Part shown: positions 56,702 to 64,000 of the stretch, piece by piece
Position numbering within the stretch: position 1 is the stretch's first letter
Layout of the letters: every line of letters starts with the position of its first letter
DNA from: Anaerolineae bacterium
Lineage (GTDB): Bacteria > Chloroflexota > Anaerolineae > 4572-78 > J111
Assembly: GCA_020433805.1 (NCBI GenBank)
Contig: JAGRBZ010000001.1
Coordinates: forward strand, 1-64,000
Direction of reading: 5' to 3'
Length of the DNA: 64,000 nucleotides
The notes under the pieces: generated by a model
Databases searched by the model: none
The model's input: the letters and a program-made list of their open reading frames with translations, nothing else
Told to the model about the DNA's origin: nothing
Made by a program: the position numbers and the translations under genes

Positions 56702-57535
56702 ATGAGTGAAAAACCACCTACGTCTGACCACGAGATTTTACCTGAAGACATCCTTACAAAACAGCCCTCTTTACACCTTACCATTAAAAAAAGAGCCGAA
56801 GTAGAACGTGATCCCTCGCTGACAGAACACGTCGAGTCGTATACCAGCCGTGAGCGACGTGCCTATCTTGATCAGCAAGTTGAGGCGCTTTACGAACGGG
56901 CGATAAAAGAGTTAAATCACTTTCCGGCAGATGTCTCTTTGGCACTTAAGAAATTGAATAAAGCCCACGGCTTGGTGTTAGAAGATCCGGGACAGTATAA
57001 CGCGGCCCTAAATGAAGTCGCTGAAGTCAAAATGATGATTATTGAAAAAGAGATGCGTCGCCAATGGGCTTACACATGGGGGTTGCTGGTCTTTTTCTAC
57101 GCTGTTGTTTGGTTTGTCGTTTTGTCGATGGGCTTTTTTGTGGATATGAGCCAGTTAGCCGAAGGTGTAATTTATATTGCTGAAGGGTATACCACAATTT
57201 GGTATGTTGCTTTGGCCGGAGGCTTAGGCGGTGTGGTTGCCGTTTTATACGATCTCTCTGAAGATATGAGTAAAAACCAATTTGATCGACAAAAGGTGAT
57301 GATTTATCTCATCCATCCCGTAACCGGTCTTATGTTAGGTGTACTCATGTTTTTTGTTGCTAATACCGGCTTTCTGATTTTTGGCAATGCCACGCTGGGA
57401 ATGGAGAGTAGAAGCTTTTCATCCCCTCAGATCGTGTTGATTGTCTTAGCCTGGCTAGCCGGTTTTAGGCAGTTAGATATATATCAGCTTATTGATCAAA
57501 TGTTGGCCCGCGTGTTACCCAAACAAAAAATTTGA
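56702..57535 (+). CDS. four-helix membrane protein, paralogue of the preceding gene
   Basis: 277 aa, unrecognised family. A short polar N-terminus, a helical segment (about 40-115; VEALYERAIKELNHF, VLEDPGQYNAALNEVAEVK) and about four membrane helices (WAYTWGLLVFFYAVVWFVVL first). It aligns with the C-terminal half of the previous protein along its full length (EDP.(E/Q)Y, YTWGL, AGG.GG.VA.L), but lacks the acidic arm. The two genes are 151 bp apart on the same strand. They could form a hetero-oligomer. Confidence 0.75.
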   Translation: MSEKPPTSDHEILPEDILTKQPSLHLTIKKRAEVERDPSLTEHVESYTSRERRAYLDQQVEALYERAIKELNHFPADVSLALKKLNKAHGLVLEDPGQYNAALNEVAEVKMMIIEKEMRRQWAYTWGLLVFFYAVVWFVVLSMGFFVDMSQLAEGVIYIAEGYTTIWYVALAGGLGGVVAVLYDLSEDMSKNQFDRQKVMIYLIHPVTGLMLGVLMFFVANTGFLIFGNATLGMESRSFSSPQIVLIVLAWLAGFRQLDIYQLIDQMLARVLPKQKI

Positions 57536-57554
57536 CACCCTACGGAGGTAAAAC

Positions 57555-58004
57555 ATGGAAACCACGCAACTTAAAGAAGGACAGATTTATCTATTGGATG
57601 GCAGTATGTTGGTAGAGGCCTCCTTTAATGATAATACCGGACTTTGGCAGCTTCACGAACCGGAAGATCGCTCCAGTTGGTTGGTGTCACCCAACGGTAA
57701 ACTGTTGGGTATGCAGTTTGATGTTGCTCGTGATGTCTGGCTGCTTGAACCCGAACCCGATGTTTGGACCACCGGCAACCTGGCCGAGGCCGACAAAAAC
57801 GCTCCACGCTTGCCCAAGCTTTTGCGTCAGATTGAGCAAGTTGCTGAAGAACAGCACGGTGGGCAACTTGTCTTAATGCACGTTAGCACCGGCTGGAAGG
57901 CTATGTTTGGCAGCCCCAACTTGGACAGCGCTGAAGGCCAGCACGAAGTACAAAAGCTAAAAACCTACGAAACCCTTTATGAGGCGATTCAGTCATTACT
58001 GTAG
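57555..58004 (+). CDS. hypothetical soluble protein, 149 aa
   Basis: Not recognised. Small, acidic and tryptophan-rich (about seven Trp), with no signal peptide or membrane helix. The first half looks beta-rich (YLLDGSMLVEASFND, LWQLHEPEDRSSWLV), the second half helical (LPKLLRQIEQVAEEQ). It follows the membrane protein by 19 bp with GGAGGT seven bases ahead of its ATG and precedes a terminator, so it probably ends that transcription unit. Confidence 0.7.
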   Translation: METTQLKEGQIYLLDGSMLVEASFNDNTGLWQLHEPEDRSSWLVSPNGKLLGMQFDVARDVWLLEPEPDVWTTGNLAEADKNAPRLPKLLRQIEQVAEEQHGGQLVLMHVSTGWKAMFGSPNLDSAEGQHEVQKLKTYETLYEAIQSLL

Positions 58005-58046
58005 GCGGAACCGAGCCACATTTGGTCAACATTTTTAGATCATCAA

Positions 58047-58073
58047 GTCGAGGAAACCTCCTCGGCTTTTTTA
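58047..58073 (+). terminator. intrinsic terminator
   Basis: GTCGAGG (58047-58053) and CCTCGGC (58060-58066) form a 7-bp stem with one G-T pair and a 6-base loop, followed by TTTTTTATT. It sits 43 bases after the 149-aa gene. Confidence 0.75.
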
Positions 58074-58243
58074 TTCTTGTCTATTAATACCAGTTAGGCA
58101 ACCGACTTGATTTATGTTATATTTAAACGACTTAAATTACAGTTTTTGTGCTGTATGTCCTTAGCGCCGAATCTTGATTTGAGGGTCTAAGGATTATCCG
58201 ACTCTGAAGTAACAACAAACTCATAAGCTGGAGGTATTTTGTA

Positions 58244-58591
58244 ATGGTCCACTATATTGAAACTTTGACTAAAAACGGTCAATCGATTCGTATTGAAGTT
58301 GATGACACGGGGCGAACAGGCGCAGGTTTTGCCCGTCAATCGCCCTCATCCGATATATCGAGCGACGCTACCAAAGACGCTTACAACCAGATGCTCGACA
58401 CCATTCGCGGTTGTGCCGATGGAGTTATTGATGTTCTGCAAAGCTTAGAAACACAGCCTCAGTCCGCATCCGTCGTTTTCGACATAAAAGTCGATGCCGA
58501 AGCCGGCGCTATGATCGCCAAGTCGCGTGAAAGTGGTCACTTCCATATTTCTCTAAGTTGGAAACAACCTGACTCAGAAGACAAAGAATAG
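58244..58591 (+). CDS. CU044_2847 / Trypco1-like small protein
   Basis: 115 aa. The C-terminal half reads VVFDIKVDAEAGAMIAKSRE then FHISLSW, matching my memory of the trypsin-co-occurring domain 1 (CU044_2847 family), which ends in a 'sAEAGavia ka ... tltW' pattern. Such proteins often accompany trypsin-like proteases or effector ATPases in putative defence or conflict loci. No protease is seen nearby, so this is an orphan copy. GGAGG precedes the ATG at good spacing. It has its own short transcription unit between a terminator and a palindromic repeat. Function is unknown. Confidence 0.65.
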   Translation: MVHYIETLTKNGQSIRIEVDDTGRTGAGFARQSPSSDISSDATKDAYNQMLDTIRGCADGVIDVLQSLETQPQSASVVFDIKVDAEAGAMIAKSRESGHFHISLSWKQPDSEDKE

Positions 58592-58617
58592 TTTATAGGC
58601 TCAAATAGCCCTTGGTT

Positions 58618-58670
58618 CGTAGTAATAGCTTTAGCCTTTACAAGAGGGACATCGCTAAAGCGTTACTACG
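58618..58670. repeat. REP-like hairpin
   Basis: CGTAGTAATAGCTTTAGC at 58618-58635 pairs with GCTAAAGCGTTACTACG at 58654-58670 with a one-base bulge. It lies in the gap between the Trypco1-like gene and the DUF445 gene. There is no T run, so it is a repeat-type palindrome more than a classical terminator. Confidence 0.5.
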
Positions 58671-58720
58671 GCCCTTGATGGGACTTCGTGTACAGCCTCC
58701 CTTCATAACGACTCACATTC

Positions 58721-59977
58721 ATGAATATCAATCCACATCTTGAAGCCAACCGGCAGTCCGATCTGCGCAGGATGAAATTCCTGGCCACATCGTTACTTGT
58801 CGTGGCGGCTCTTATTTTTATTGTGGCCTCCGCCTTTGAAGATCAATACGTCTGGGCCGGTTTTATCCGGGCTACGGCGGAAGCATCTATGGTCGGTGCG
58901 ATTGCCGACTGGTTTGCCGTTACCGCCCTGTTTCGTTACCCGCTTGGTCTCAAAATTCCTCATACGGCCATCGTGCCGACTCGCAAAGATAGCATTGGCC
59001 GTATATTGGGCCACTTTGTGCGAACAAACTTTCTTAACAGCGAAGTCATTTCGGGCAAACTAAAATCCATCGATGTGACCCGCAGCTTGGCCCGCTGGCT
59101 TAGTCAACCTGATAACAGCGCGATGCTAGCCAACTATGTCGCCGTCGGCTTGGCCGGTGTGGTTCAGGTCGTGAAAGATGAAGAGATCCAAGGGTTGATC
59201 GAACAAAATATCGCGGCTCGAATACGGGCTACGAAAATAGCCCCCATCGTCGGTCAAATTTTGTCTCTCGTTATGTCCGGCAACCGGCAGCAAGAGCTGT
59301 TGGAAGGCGTTCTTAAGGTGGGGTCTACTTTTCTAGATGAAAATGGCGATGTTATTAAAAAGCGCATTAGCGAAGAAAGACCCTGGTGGTTGCCTAAAAA
59401 CGTCGATAACCTCATCTATCAGAAAATTGTTGATGCCAACAACCGAACCCTGCATGAGGTATCAAATAACCCTAATCACCCCCTGCGTGAGCGCTTTAAC
59501 CAAACGATCACCCGTTTTATTGACGATCTCAAACATTCGCCCGAAGTGCTGGCGAAAGAAGAAGCCTTTAAAGAAGATTTTCTGCAAAATCCGGTCGTAC
59601 AAGATTTTTCAAACTCATTGTGGCGCGATATCAAAGCGGCCTTGCTCAATACCGGCAGCGACTCGGATGTTGATGTCCGCAAACCCATTCAGGAAGGCAT
59701 TAGTCGTTTCGGTAAAACTATTCTGGAAAATGATGACTTGCTCAAAAAGATTGACCGCTGGGTGCACGAAGCCGCCCTCTATCTAGTAGAAGAGTACGGC
59801 CATGAAGTTGAGCAGCTCATCGCTCAAACCATCAGCAAATGGGACGCCGAAGAGACCTCCCGCAAGATTGAACTGCAAGTTGGCAAAGACCTACAGTATA
59901 TCCGCATCAACGGCACCGTGGTCGGTGGGTTGGTGGGGCTACTGATCCACACGGTTTCATTTCTGATGAAGGGTTAA
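58721..59977 (+). CDS. DUF445 family membrane protein
   Basis: 418 aa, full-length for the DUF445 (YjiN-like) family. N-terminal helix (about 21-42), then the family signature region with GAIADWFAVTALFRYPLG and IPHTAIVPTRKDSIGRILGH, a long helical middle and a C-terminal membrane helix (GTVVGGLVGLLIHTVSFLM). The family is widespread and its function is unknown. The gene stands alone. Confidence 0.92.
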   Translation: MNINPHLEANRQSDLRRMKFLATSLLVVAALIFIVASAFEDQYVWAGFIRATAEASMVGAIADWFAVTALFRYPLGLKIPHTAIVPTRKDSIGRILGHFVRTNFLNSEVISGKLKSIDVTRSLARWLSQPDNSAMLANYVAVGLAGVVQVVKDEEIQGLIEQNIAARIRATKIAPIVGQILSLVMSGNRQQELLEGVLKVGSTFLDENGDVIKKRISEERPWWLPKNVDNLIYQKIVDANNRTLHEVSNNPNHPLRERFNQTITRFIDDLKHSPEVLAKEEAFKEDFLQNPVVQDFSNSLWRDIKAALLNTGSDSDVDVRKPIQEGISRFGKTILENDDLLKKIDRWVHEAALYLVEEYGHEVEQLIAQTISKWDAEETSRKIELQVGKDLQYIRINGTVVGGLVGLLIHTVSFLMKG

Positions 59978-60085
59978 GAACTGCTTTAATTCATCCACCG
60001 TATTTCAATTTACTATTTACTATTTACCAGTTGCCATTTGCCGGACATACTTATTCAAATTGTTCTCTTTCATAAGGAGTCGCCT

Positions 60086-61477
60086 ATGCTTCCTGCTAAA
60101 ATTGTCGTCATCGGCGCGGGTAGCGCCATTTTTGGCCTCAACACCCTGGCCGCGTTGATGCGCAGCGAAAAGCTACGTGGCAGTACCTTGGCGTTGGTTG
60201 ATCGCAACGCCGAGACGTTGGCCCTGGTCCGCCAATTGGCTCAACGGCTCAACCGCGAATGGGTGGCGGACATGACCATCACTACCCATACCCATCACAA
60301 TAATGCTCTGTCCGAGGCCAACTTTGTGATCAGTTCAATCGAGGTGCCGCCGCGCGAAAAGCTGTGGCGCTCCGATTTTGAAATACCGCTTAAATACGGC
60401 GTGCGCCAGCCCTACGCTGAAAACGGCGGGCCGGGCGGTTTCGCCCATGCAGCCCGCAACATCGGGCCGGTCTTGGAGATTGTCCACGCGATGGAACAGG
60501 CTTGCCCCGACGCCTGGTTCATCAACTTTACTAATCCGATGATCCGCATCTGCGACGCTATCGCCCGCTACAGCACCATTCGTGTGGTGGGTTTGTGCCA
60601 CCAAATCGGGATGGGCTACGCTATGGCCGGCCGGGTGCTGGCCGGTGATTTGGGTTTGGACGTGATGGACAGTTTTACCAGCACCCATGCCTCACCTTCC
60701 TTTATCCCGGGTGCGCGCCACATCGCTGCCCAGGCGCTGGATCGACTGGATATTAAAGCCGCCGGACTGAACCATTTCACCTGGATGCTCGACATTCGTG
60801 ATAAACAGACCGGTGAAGATTTGTACCCCCGATTTGCCGAACGTTGGGCCGCCTTCGACCCCAATTTTGAGCCGCTCACCCGCCAGGTGTTTGATGCCTT
60901 CGGTCTGTTTCCCATCCCCGGCGATGAGCACCTGTGCGAGTATTTGCCCTGGTTGAGTGATCCGATCACCAAACCCTGGGAAAAGTACGACGTTAGTCTT
61001 TACGAGTGGGATGTGTGGGGCGAACTGCGCCAGCAAGGCCACGCCGATATCGCCCGATTAAGTGAGGATACCGCCAGCCTCAACGAGTTGCGCGATGCCG
61101 ACAGTGAGGGCGCGCTGGAGATGATCGAAAATATCGCCGCCGCCGGTAACCATTATCATTTAGCCGTCAATCTGCCCAATGAGGGCTACATCACCAATCT
61201 ACCGGCCGGTGCGATTGTGGAAACACCCGGCCTGGTTAGTGGAATGGGTATCCGGGGCGTGGGCGTGGGCGAACTGCCGGAGCCGGTGGCCGAACTGTGC
61301 CGCCGTGAGCTAACCGTCACCCGACTGTGTGTGGATGCCGCCGTTCTGGGCGACCGCCAAGCAGCGCTGCAATGTCTACTGCTCGACCCGGTCATCACCG
61401 ATCTGGATGTCGCTCGCCAAATTCTTGACGATTACTTGGTTACCTATCGCGATTATCTACCCCAGTTTTGGCAGTAG
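60086..61477 (+). CDS. glycoside hydrolase family 4 enzyme (alpha-galactosidase/6-phospho-glycosidase type)
   Basis: 463 aa. Cytoplasmic NAD- and metal-dependent glycosidase by family. The NAD-binding start reads KIVVIGAGSAIFG, the substrate/metal region has WFINFTNPM, and the metal-ligand cysteine and histidine appear in VGLCHQIGMG. Exact substrate cannot be told; alpha-galactosidase or alpha-glucuronidase-like activities are possible. The ATG at 60086 has AAGGAG upstream; the longer frame to 60038 lacks a ribosome site. The gene is visibly richer in G and C than the sensor array. Confidence 0.88.
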   Translation: MLPAKIVVIGAGSAIFGLNTLAALMRSEKLRGSTLALVDRNAETLALVRQLAQRLNREWVADMTITTHTHHNNALSEANFVISSIEVPPREKLWRSDFEIPLKYGVRQPYAENGGPGGFAHAARNIGPVLEIVHAMEQACPDAWFINFTNPMIRICDAIARYSTIRVVGLCHQIGMGYAMAGRVLAGDLGLDVMDSFTSTHASPSFIPGARHIAAQALDRLDIKAAGLNHFTWMLDIRDKQTGEDLYPRFAERWAAFDPNFEPLTRQVFDAFGLFPIPGDEHLCEYLPWLSDPITKPWEKYDVSLYEWDVWGELRQQGHADIARLSEDTASLNELRDADSEGALEMIENIAAAGNHYHLAVNLPNEGYITNLPAGAIVETPGLVSGMGIRGVGVGELPEPVAELCRRELTVTRLCVDAAVLGDRQAALQCLLLDPVITDLDVARQILDDYLVTYRDYLPQFWQ

Positions 61478-61877
61478 CAGGGAAGCGATCAACGTGAGTT
61501 TTATGTTGTCTTTGATAGCGTTAGCAAATACGCTGTATATGGCATCGCGAAACCATCAGCGGAGAAGTTTTTATGAGTTACGCAGTTCGTAGCACGATTT
61601 GCTAAATTGTTCGTATCCAGGCCAATGCGTGGCACAAATTAGCAATTTGTGCTACGAAACGCTCGTATTCTTGCTAACTGCGTAACTCATAATTTTTATA
61701 GATTCCGATAAAATTTTAAGACTTCCAACACCGAGCTAAGTCTTCCAATTCTGGAGAACAAAATCAAGATTGATGGTGCATTTGCTCACGAACCAGGATT
61801 AAACTTAGTTTTAGAGTTCCATCTCTTCGGCAGCATTGCCTCTTACTTCAGAATAAGCCTAATGTTTTTTAATTTGA
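61478..61877. other. intergenic gap with a TIR-bounded element
   Basis: 400-bp gap between converging genes. Apart from the element at 61572-61691 I see nothing. An open frame at 61329-61592 overlaps the glycosidase end and has no family signature. Confidence 0.5.
61572..61691. repeat. MITE-like palindromic element, copy 2
   Basis: A perfect 16-bp terminal inverted repeat, TATGAGTTACGCAGTT (61572-61587) against AACTGCGTAACTCATA (61676-61691), encloses a 120-bp unit. Inside, CGTAGCAC (61588-61595) pairs with GTGCTACG further on, flanking ATTTGCTAAATT / AATTAGCAAAT arms. The right end is identical to the element at 1-142, but the core is unrelated to that copy. There is no coding capacity. Confidence 0.65.
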
Positions 61878-62336
61878 TCAGGTTAAGGTCTTTGGACCGG
61901 ACTCTTTTTCTTCAGGGGCCGTCTGTGTCCGGTTATCTTTAGACTGTCGGGCTACGCGATGGATGACCGTTAATAACTGTTTAGAGAGAGTTCCTTTGAG
62001 CAAAACCTCATCAGCGCCGGCGGCGTGCATAACGCTTTGCTGGCCTCCGCGGTCAACCAGGGCAATGCAGCGGGCGTCAGGCCAAACTGCTCTAATTTGC
62101 CGGACCTGGTCAGAGGCTAGCTCGTCTCGTTCATCCACATCCAGCAGTACCAGATCAGGCGTTTTGTCTAGTGATAGCAATACCATGGTTTGTATCGTGG
62201 CCGTACAGGCCACCAACCTGACCGACTGATCTGATTTCAACAGCACCGCCAAAGCATCCTGTAGCCAGACCGGTACAATTGCTGCAATAGTTGCCGGACG
62301 TTCAACATTAGATCGGGCAGTTTGTTTTGGAGACAT
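61878..62336 (-). CDS. degenerate receiver-like protein
   Basis: 152 aa with a receiver fold: LVLLDVDERDEL holds a phospho-acceptor-like Asp and DEVLLKGTLS holds the lysine. The N-terminal acidic pair that binds magnesium is missing (the equivalent strand reads AAIVPVWLQDAL), so normal phosphorylation is doubtful. It lacks an output domain. It lies 259 bp downstream of the NarL-type regulator on the same strand. It may be a pseudo-receiver that works by protein contact. Confidence 0.75.
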   Translation of the reverse strand: MSPKQTARSNVERPATIAAIVPVWLQDALAVLLKSDQSVRLVACTATIQTMVLLSLDKTPDLVLLDVDERDELASDQVRQIRAVWPDARCIALVDRGGQQSVMHAAGADEVLLKGTLSKQLLTVIHRVARQSKDNRTQTAPEEKESGPKTLT

Positions 62337-62452
62337 AGTTCACCACAACATGCCTTAACGGGCTTTTCTAAATGACGATATATTCACTTTAACATGTTTG
62401 GGTGGAGGAGACATCAAAACAAAAACGTATATTGCGATTCTAAAAGAGGAAA

Positions 62453-62480
62453 CGGCCCTACGTAAAAATGCGTAGAGCCG
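62453..62480. terminator. hairpin, possible terminator
   Basis: CGGCCCTACG (62453-62462) pairs with CGTAGAGCCG (62471-62480) with one mismatch and an 8-base loop. It is one of three consecutive palindromes between two minus-strand genes. Confidence 0.4.
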
Positions 62481-62515
62481 CTTGGTGTTTAATTTGTCTC
62501 TCTCATGCCTCGTAG

Positions 62516-62533
62516 GGCAAACTTAAGTTTGCC
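62516..62533. repeat. 18-bp perfect palindrome
   Basis: GGCAAACTTAAGTTTGCC reads the same on both strands. It lies 5 bases before a much longer palindrome. It may be a repeat unit or a protein-binding site. Confidence 0.5.
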
Positions 62534-62538
62534 TTACT

Positions 62539-62581
62539 GCTTTTTCTCGTCCCCAAACTTAGTTTGGGGACGAGAAAAAGC
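62539..62581 (-). terminator. 43-bp near-perfect palindrome after the NarL-type gene
   Basis: Two perfect 21-bp arms (62539-62559 and 62561-62581) flank a single central base. The arms include CTCGTCCCC and GGGGACGAG and end in A/T-rich pairs (GCTTTTT, AAAAAGC). It lies 14 bases beyond the stop of the minus-strand regulator, so it is probably that gene's terminator. With almost no loop it would form a cruciform or very stable hairpin. Confidence 0.55.
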
Positions 62582-62595
62582 TCTTACTAGAGGGC

Positions 62596-63240
62596 TTAAG
62601 TAATACCCTTTTCGTAGGCATATAAGGCGGCCTGGGTGCGATTGGCCAAATGGAGCTTATCGAGAATGTTGCGAACGTGTGTCGTTACGGTTCGGGTGGA
62701 AACCGACAGCTCGGTCGCGATTTCCCGGTTTGACAAACCTTGGGCCAAACATTGCAGCACGTCTAATTCACGGGGCGTAAGCGGATCGGGGCTGGGCGGT
62801 AACACCGGCGGCTTTTTGATCTCTTGCATTAACTTACGGGCAATGGTGGGATGCAGGGCGCTTTCGCCGGCGTAGACGGTGCGGATGGCATCGAGCAGTT
62901 GATCCGGCGGATAATCCTTGAGTAAGAAGCCCATTGCGCCGCTCTTGATGGCCGTGAATACACTGTCGTCATCGGGAAAGCTGGTTAGGACCAGAATGCC
63001 GGTATCCGGTAGATGGTGGTCAATTTCCTTGATGGCGGTTAAACCATTTTTGACCGGCATCTTCAAATCCATAATGATGATGTCGGGCTGAAATTCTTGG
63101 GCTAAGTCGACCGCTTCTTGGCCGTTGGTGGCTTCGGCAATCAGTTCCATATCGGGCTGAGCGGCCAGTATTACGGCCATTCCCTGCCGCACTATCGGAT
63201 GATCGTCGGCGATTAAGACGCGAATTTTTTTAGTCATCAT
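62596..63240 (-). CDS. NarL/FixJ-type response regulator with LuxR HTH
   Basis: 214-aa transcription factor. Receiver: ADDHPIVRQG, Asp58 in IIIMDLKMPVKNG, VLTSFPDDDS and the lysine in FLLKDYPP. LuxR HTH: LTPRELDVLQCLAQGLSNRE and STRTVTTHVRNILDKL. The kinase gene directly upstream (63356 onward) is of the matching NarX type, and the two form a standard pair. Targets are unknown. Confidence 0.93.
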   Translation of the reverse strand: MMTKKIRVLIADDHPIVRQGMAVILAAQPDMELIAEATNGQEAVDLAQEFQPDIIIMDLKMPVKNGLTAIKEIDHHLPDTGILVLTSFPDDDSVFTAIKSGAMGFLLKDYPPDQLLDAIRTVYAGESALHPTIARKLMQEIKKPPVLPPSPDPLTPRELDVLQCLAQGLSNREIATELSVSTRTVTTHVRNILDKLHLANRTQAALYAYEKGIT

Positions 63241-63271
63241 CGTACCTTTATTATACAGGAGATGCGCAGAT

Positions 63272-63349
63272 CGTAGAACAATTTGCCAAATTGTTCTTGT
63301 TCCGGGTGTTGGGCCGTATCGAGGCGTAAATTAGCCATTTATGCTACAA
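63272..63349. repeat. palindromic core related to element copy 2
   Basis: The stretch CGTAGAACAATTTGCCAAAT ... GCTACAAAA resembles the core of the element at 61588-61660 (CGTAGCACGATTTGCTAAAT ... GTGCTACGAAA), but the terminal GAGTTACGCAGTT ends are absent. It fills the gap between the regulator and kinase genes. Confidence 0.45.
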
Positions 63350-63355
63350 AACTGG

Positions 63356-64000
63356 TCATCGCGTTTTTTCATCAGCTTCAAGCGTAACCGTTATCTCAAC
63401 TGTTGTGCCTTGACCGGGCGCAGAGGTGATCGACAGCGCGCCATCGATAGCTTCCGCGCGTTCGCGGAGCGAGGCCAACCCCAGCCCCATCGATGGCTCG
63501 TCGGTATCAAAACCGACGCCGTCATCTTGGACCGACAGCGTTAGACAATCGTTATCGGCCAAAATGTTGACGGTGACGGTCTCGGCTTTGGCGTGCCGCA
63601 GCGTGTTGTTGAGCGCCTCTAGCGTCATATGGAAAAGCTGTTCTTCGACAGCCGGCGGCAAGGTATCAACGACTCCCTTGGTGTACAAGCGAGTTTCAAC
63701 ATTCACCCGCTGCTCTACGGCATCCAGGCGCTGCTGCACCGCACCAACCAGGCCGGCCTCGGCCAGAACGGGGGGGCGCAGTTGGTGAATGAGCAGCCGC
63801 ATCTCCTTTAGCCCCTGCTGGCCGATTTCGCCCAACTGCCGCAGCGAGTCAACCACTTGCTGTTGGCTCAACTGTCCCTGGGTTGCCATCGTGCCCCAGC
63901 CGCTGGTTAATAAGGTCAGGCTGTAGAGCGATTGGGTGACCGAGTCGTGCAGTTCGCGGGCCAGCCGCTGCCGCTCGGCATCAACGGCGGCAGCGCGGGC
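63356..64000 (-). CDS. NarX-type histidine kinase, C-terminal part (gene runs past the window edge)
   Basis: The frame is open to the window edge, so the gene is partial at its 5' end. Reading back from 64000 the protein shows ERQRLARELHDSVTQSLYSL, the HisKA_3 H-box, then a dimerisation helix and HATPase_c with an N-box-like LEALNNTLRHAKAE, DDGVGFD and GLGLASLRERAEAIDG. An ATG at 63889 lies after the H-box and is not a true start. Phosphate should pass to the regulator encoded 115 bp downstream. The sensor domains lie outside the window. Confidence 0.92.
   Translation of the reverse strand, partial: ARAAAVDAERQRLARELHDSVTQSLYSLTLLTSGWGTMATQGQLSQQQVVDSLRQLGEIGQQGLKEMRLLIHQLRPPVLAEAGLVGAVQQRLDAVEQRVNVETRLYTKGVVDTLPPAVEEQLFHMTLEALNNTLRHAKAETVTVNILADNDCLTLSVQDDGVGFDTDEPSMGLGLASLRERAEAIDGALSITSAPGQGTTVEITVTLEADEKTR

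Noticed and set aside
61329-61592. 87-aa frame at the glycosidase end
   Set aside because: It overlaps the glycosidase gene, enters the repeat element and has no similarity to a known family.
63629-63811. Plus-strand frames opposite the last kinase
   Set aside because: They are antisense shadows of a high-GC kinase gene whose own frame shows all conserved boxes.
1-64000. tRNA, rRNA or CRISPR loci
   Set aside because: I looked for T-loop consensus, regular spacer repeats and rRNA-like stretches by eye and found none.

Overview
The window looks like a chromosomal stretch from a free-living, sensor-rich bacterium, most likely a member of the Chloroflexota (Anaerolineae-like). Reasons: many GAF/PAS signalling proteins, an FtsA/PilM-like ATPase next to a membrane protein of the 'baseplate J-like' type often annotated in that phylum, a CU044_2847 (Trypco1)-like protein, and small palindromic repeats in the gaps. 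The phylum call is inference; there is no rRNA or other decisive marker here. I saw no tRNA, rRNA, CRISPR, transposase or phage gene.

Layout. (1) 1-4.7 kb, minus strand: a PAS histidine kinase, a REC-PAS protein, its REC-PAS-kinase paralogue and a single-domain receiver. (2) 5-11.1 kb, plus strand, housekeeping: alaS behind a clear sigma70-type promoter, an actin-like ATPase, a membrane-anchored partner, and ruvX. (3) 11.3-16.1 kb: an RsbW-like ATPase, a REC-GAF3 histidine kinase of NarX type behind a terminator-like hairpin, its NarL-type regulator, and a receiver without a DNA-binding domain. (4) 16.2-54.5 kb: one co-directional array of 15 genes ending at a strong terminator. Ten are large PAS/GAF sensors (519-2204 aa) with no recognisable catalytic domain; all end in the same ~50-aa stub of a GAF domain. 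Among them sit a solute-binding lipoprotein, a 79-aa membrane peptide, one histidine kinase (SLC5/SSF transporter-STAC-GAF-GAF-HisKA-HATPase), a threonine-synthase-like PLP enzyme fused to two receiver domains, and a stand-alone receiver. (5) 54.8-64 kb: two paralogous membrane proteins, two small unknowns, a DUF445 membrane protein, a GH4 glycosidase, and on the minus strand a degenerate receiver, a NarL-type regulator and a NarX-type kinase cut by the window edge.

How it may work together (inference). The array resembles a multi-input sensory complex. Four sensors are membrane proteins with Cache or helical-bundle ectodomains, two soluble sensors carry canonical LOV blue-light domains, and one has its own receiver. 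Their shared GAF cores and GAF-stub tails suggest that they hetero-oligomerise and signal through the only kinase in the array. The obvious phosphate acceptors at the end of the array are the two receivers fused to the PLP enzyme and the lone 126-aa receiver, so the output may be a change in amino-acid metabolism rather than transcription. This kinase-poor sensor array ending in a phospho-regulated PLP enzyme is my candidate for a previously undescribed system.

The gaps hold several palindromic elements. These include two copies of a TIR-bounded element that share the same outer ends but have different cores.
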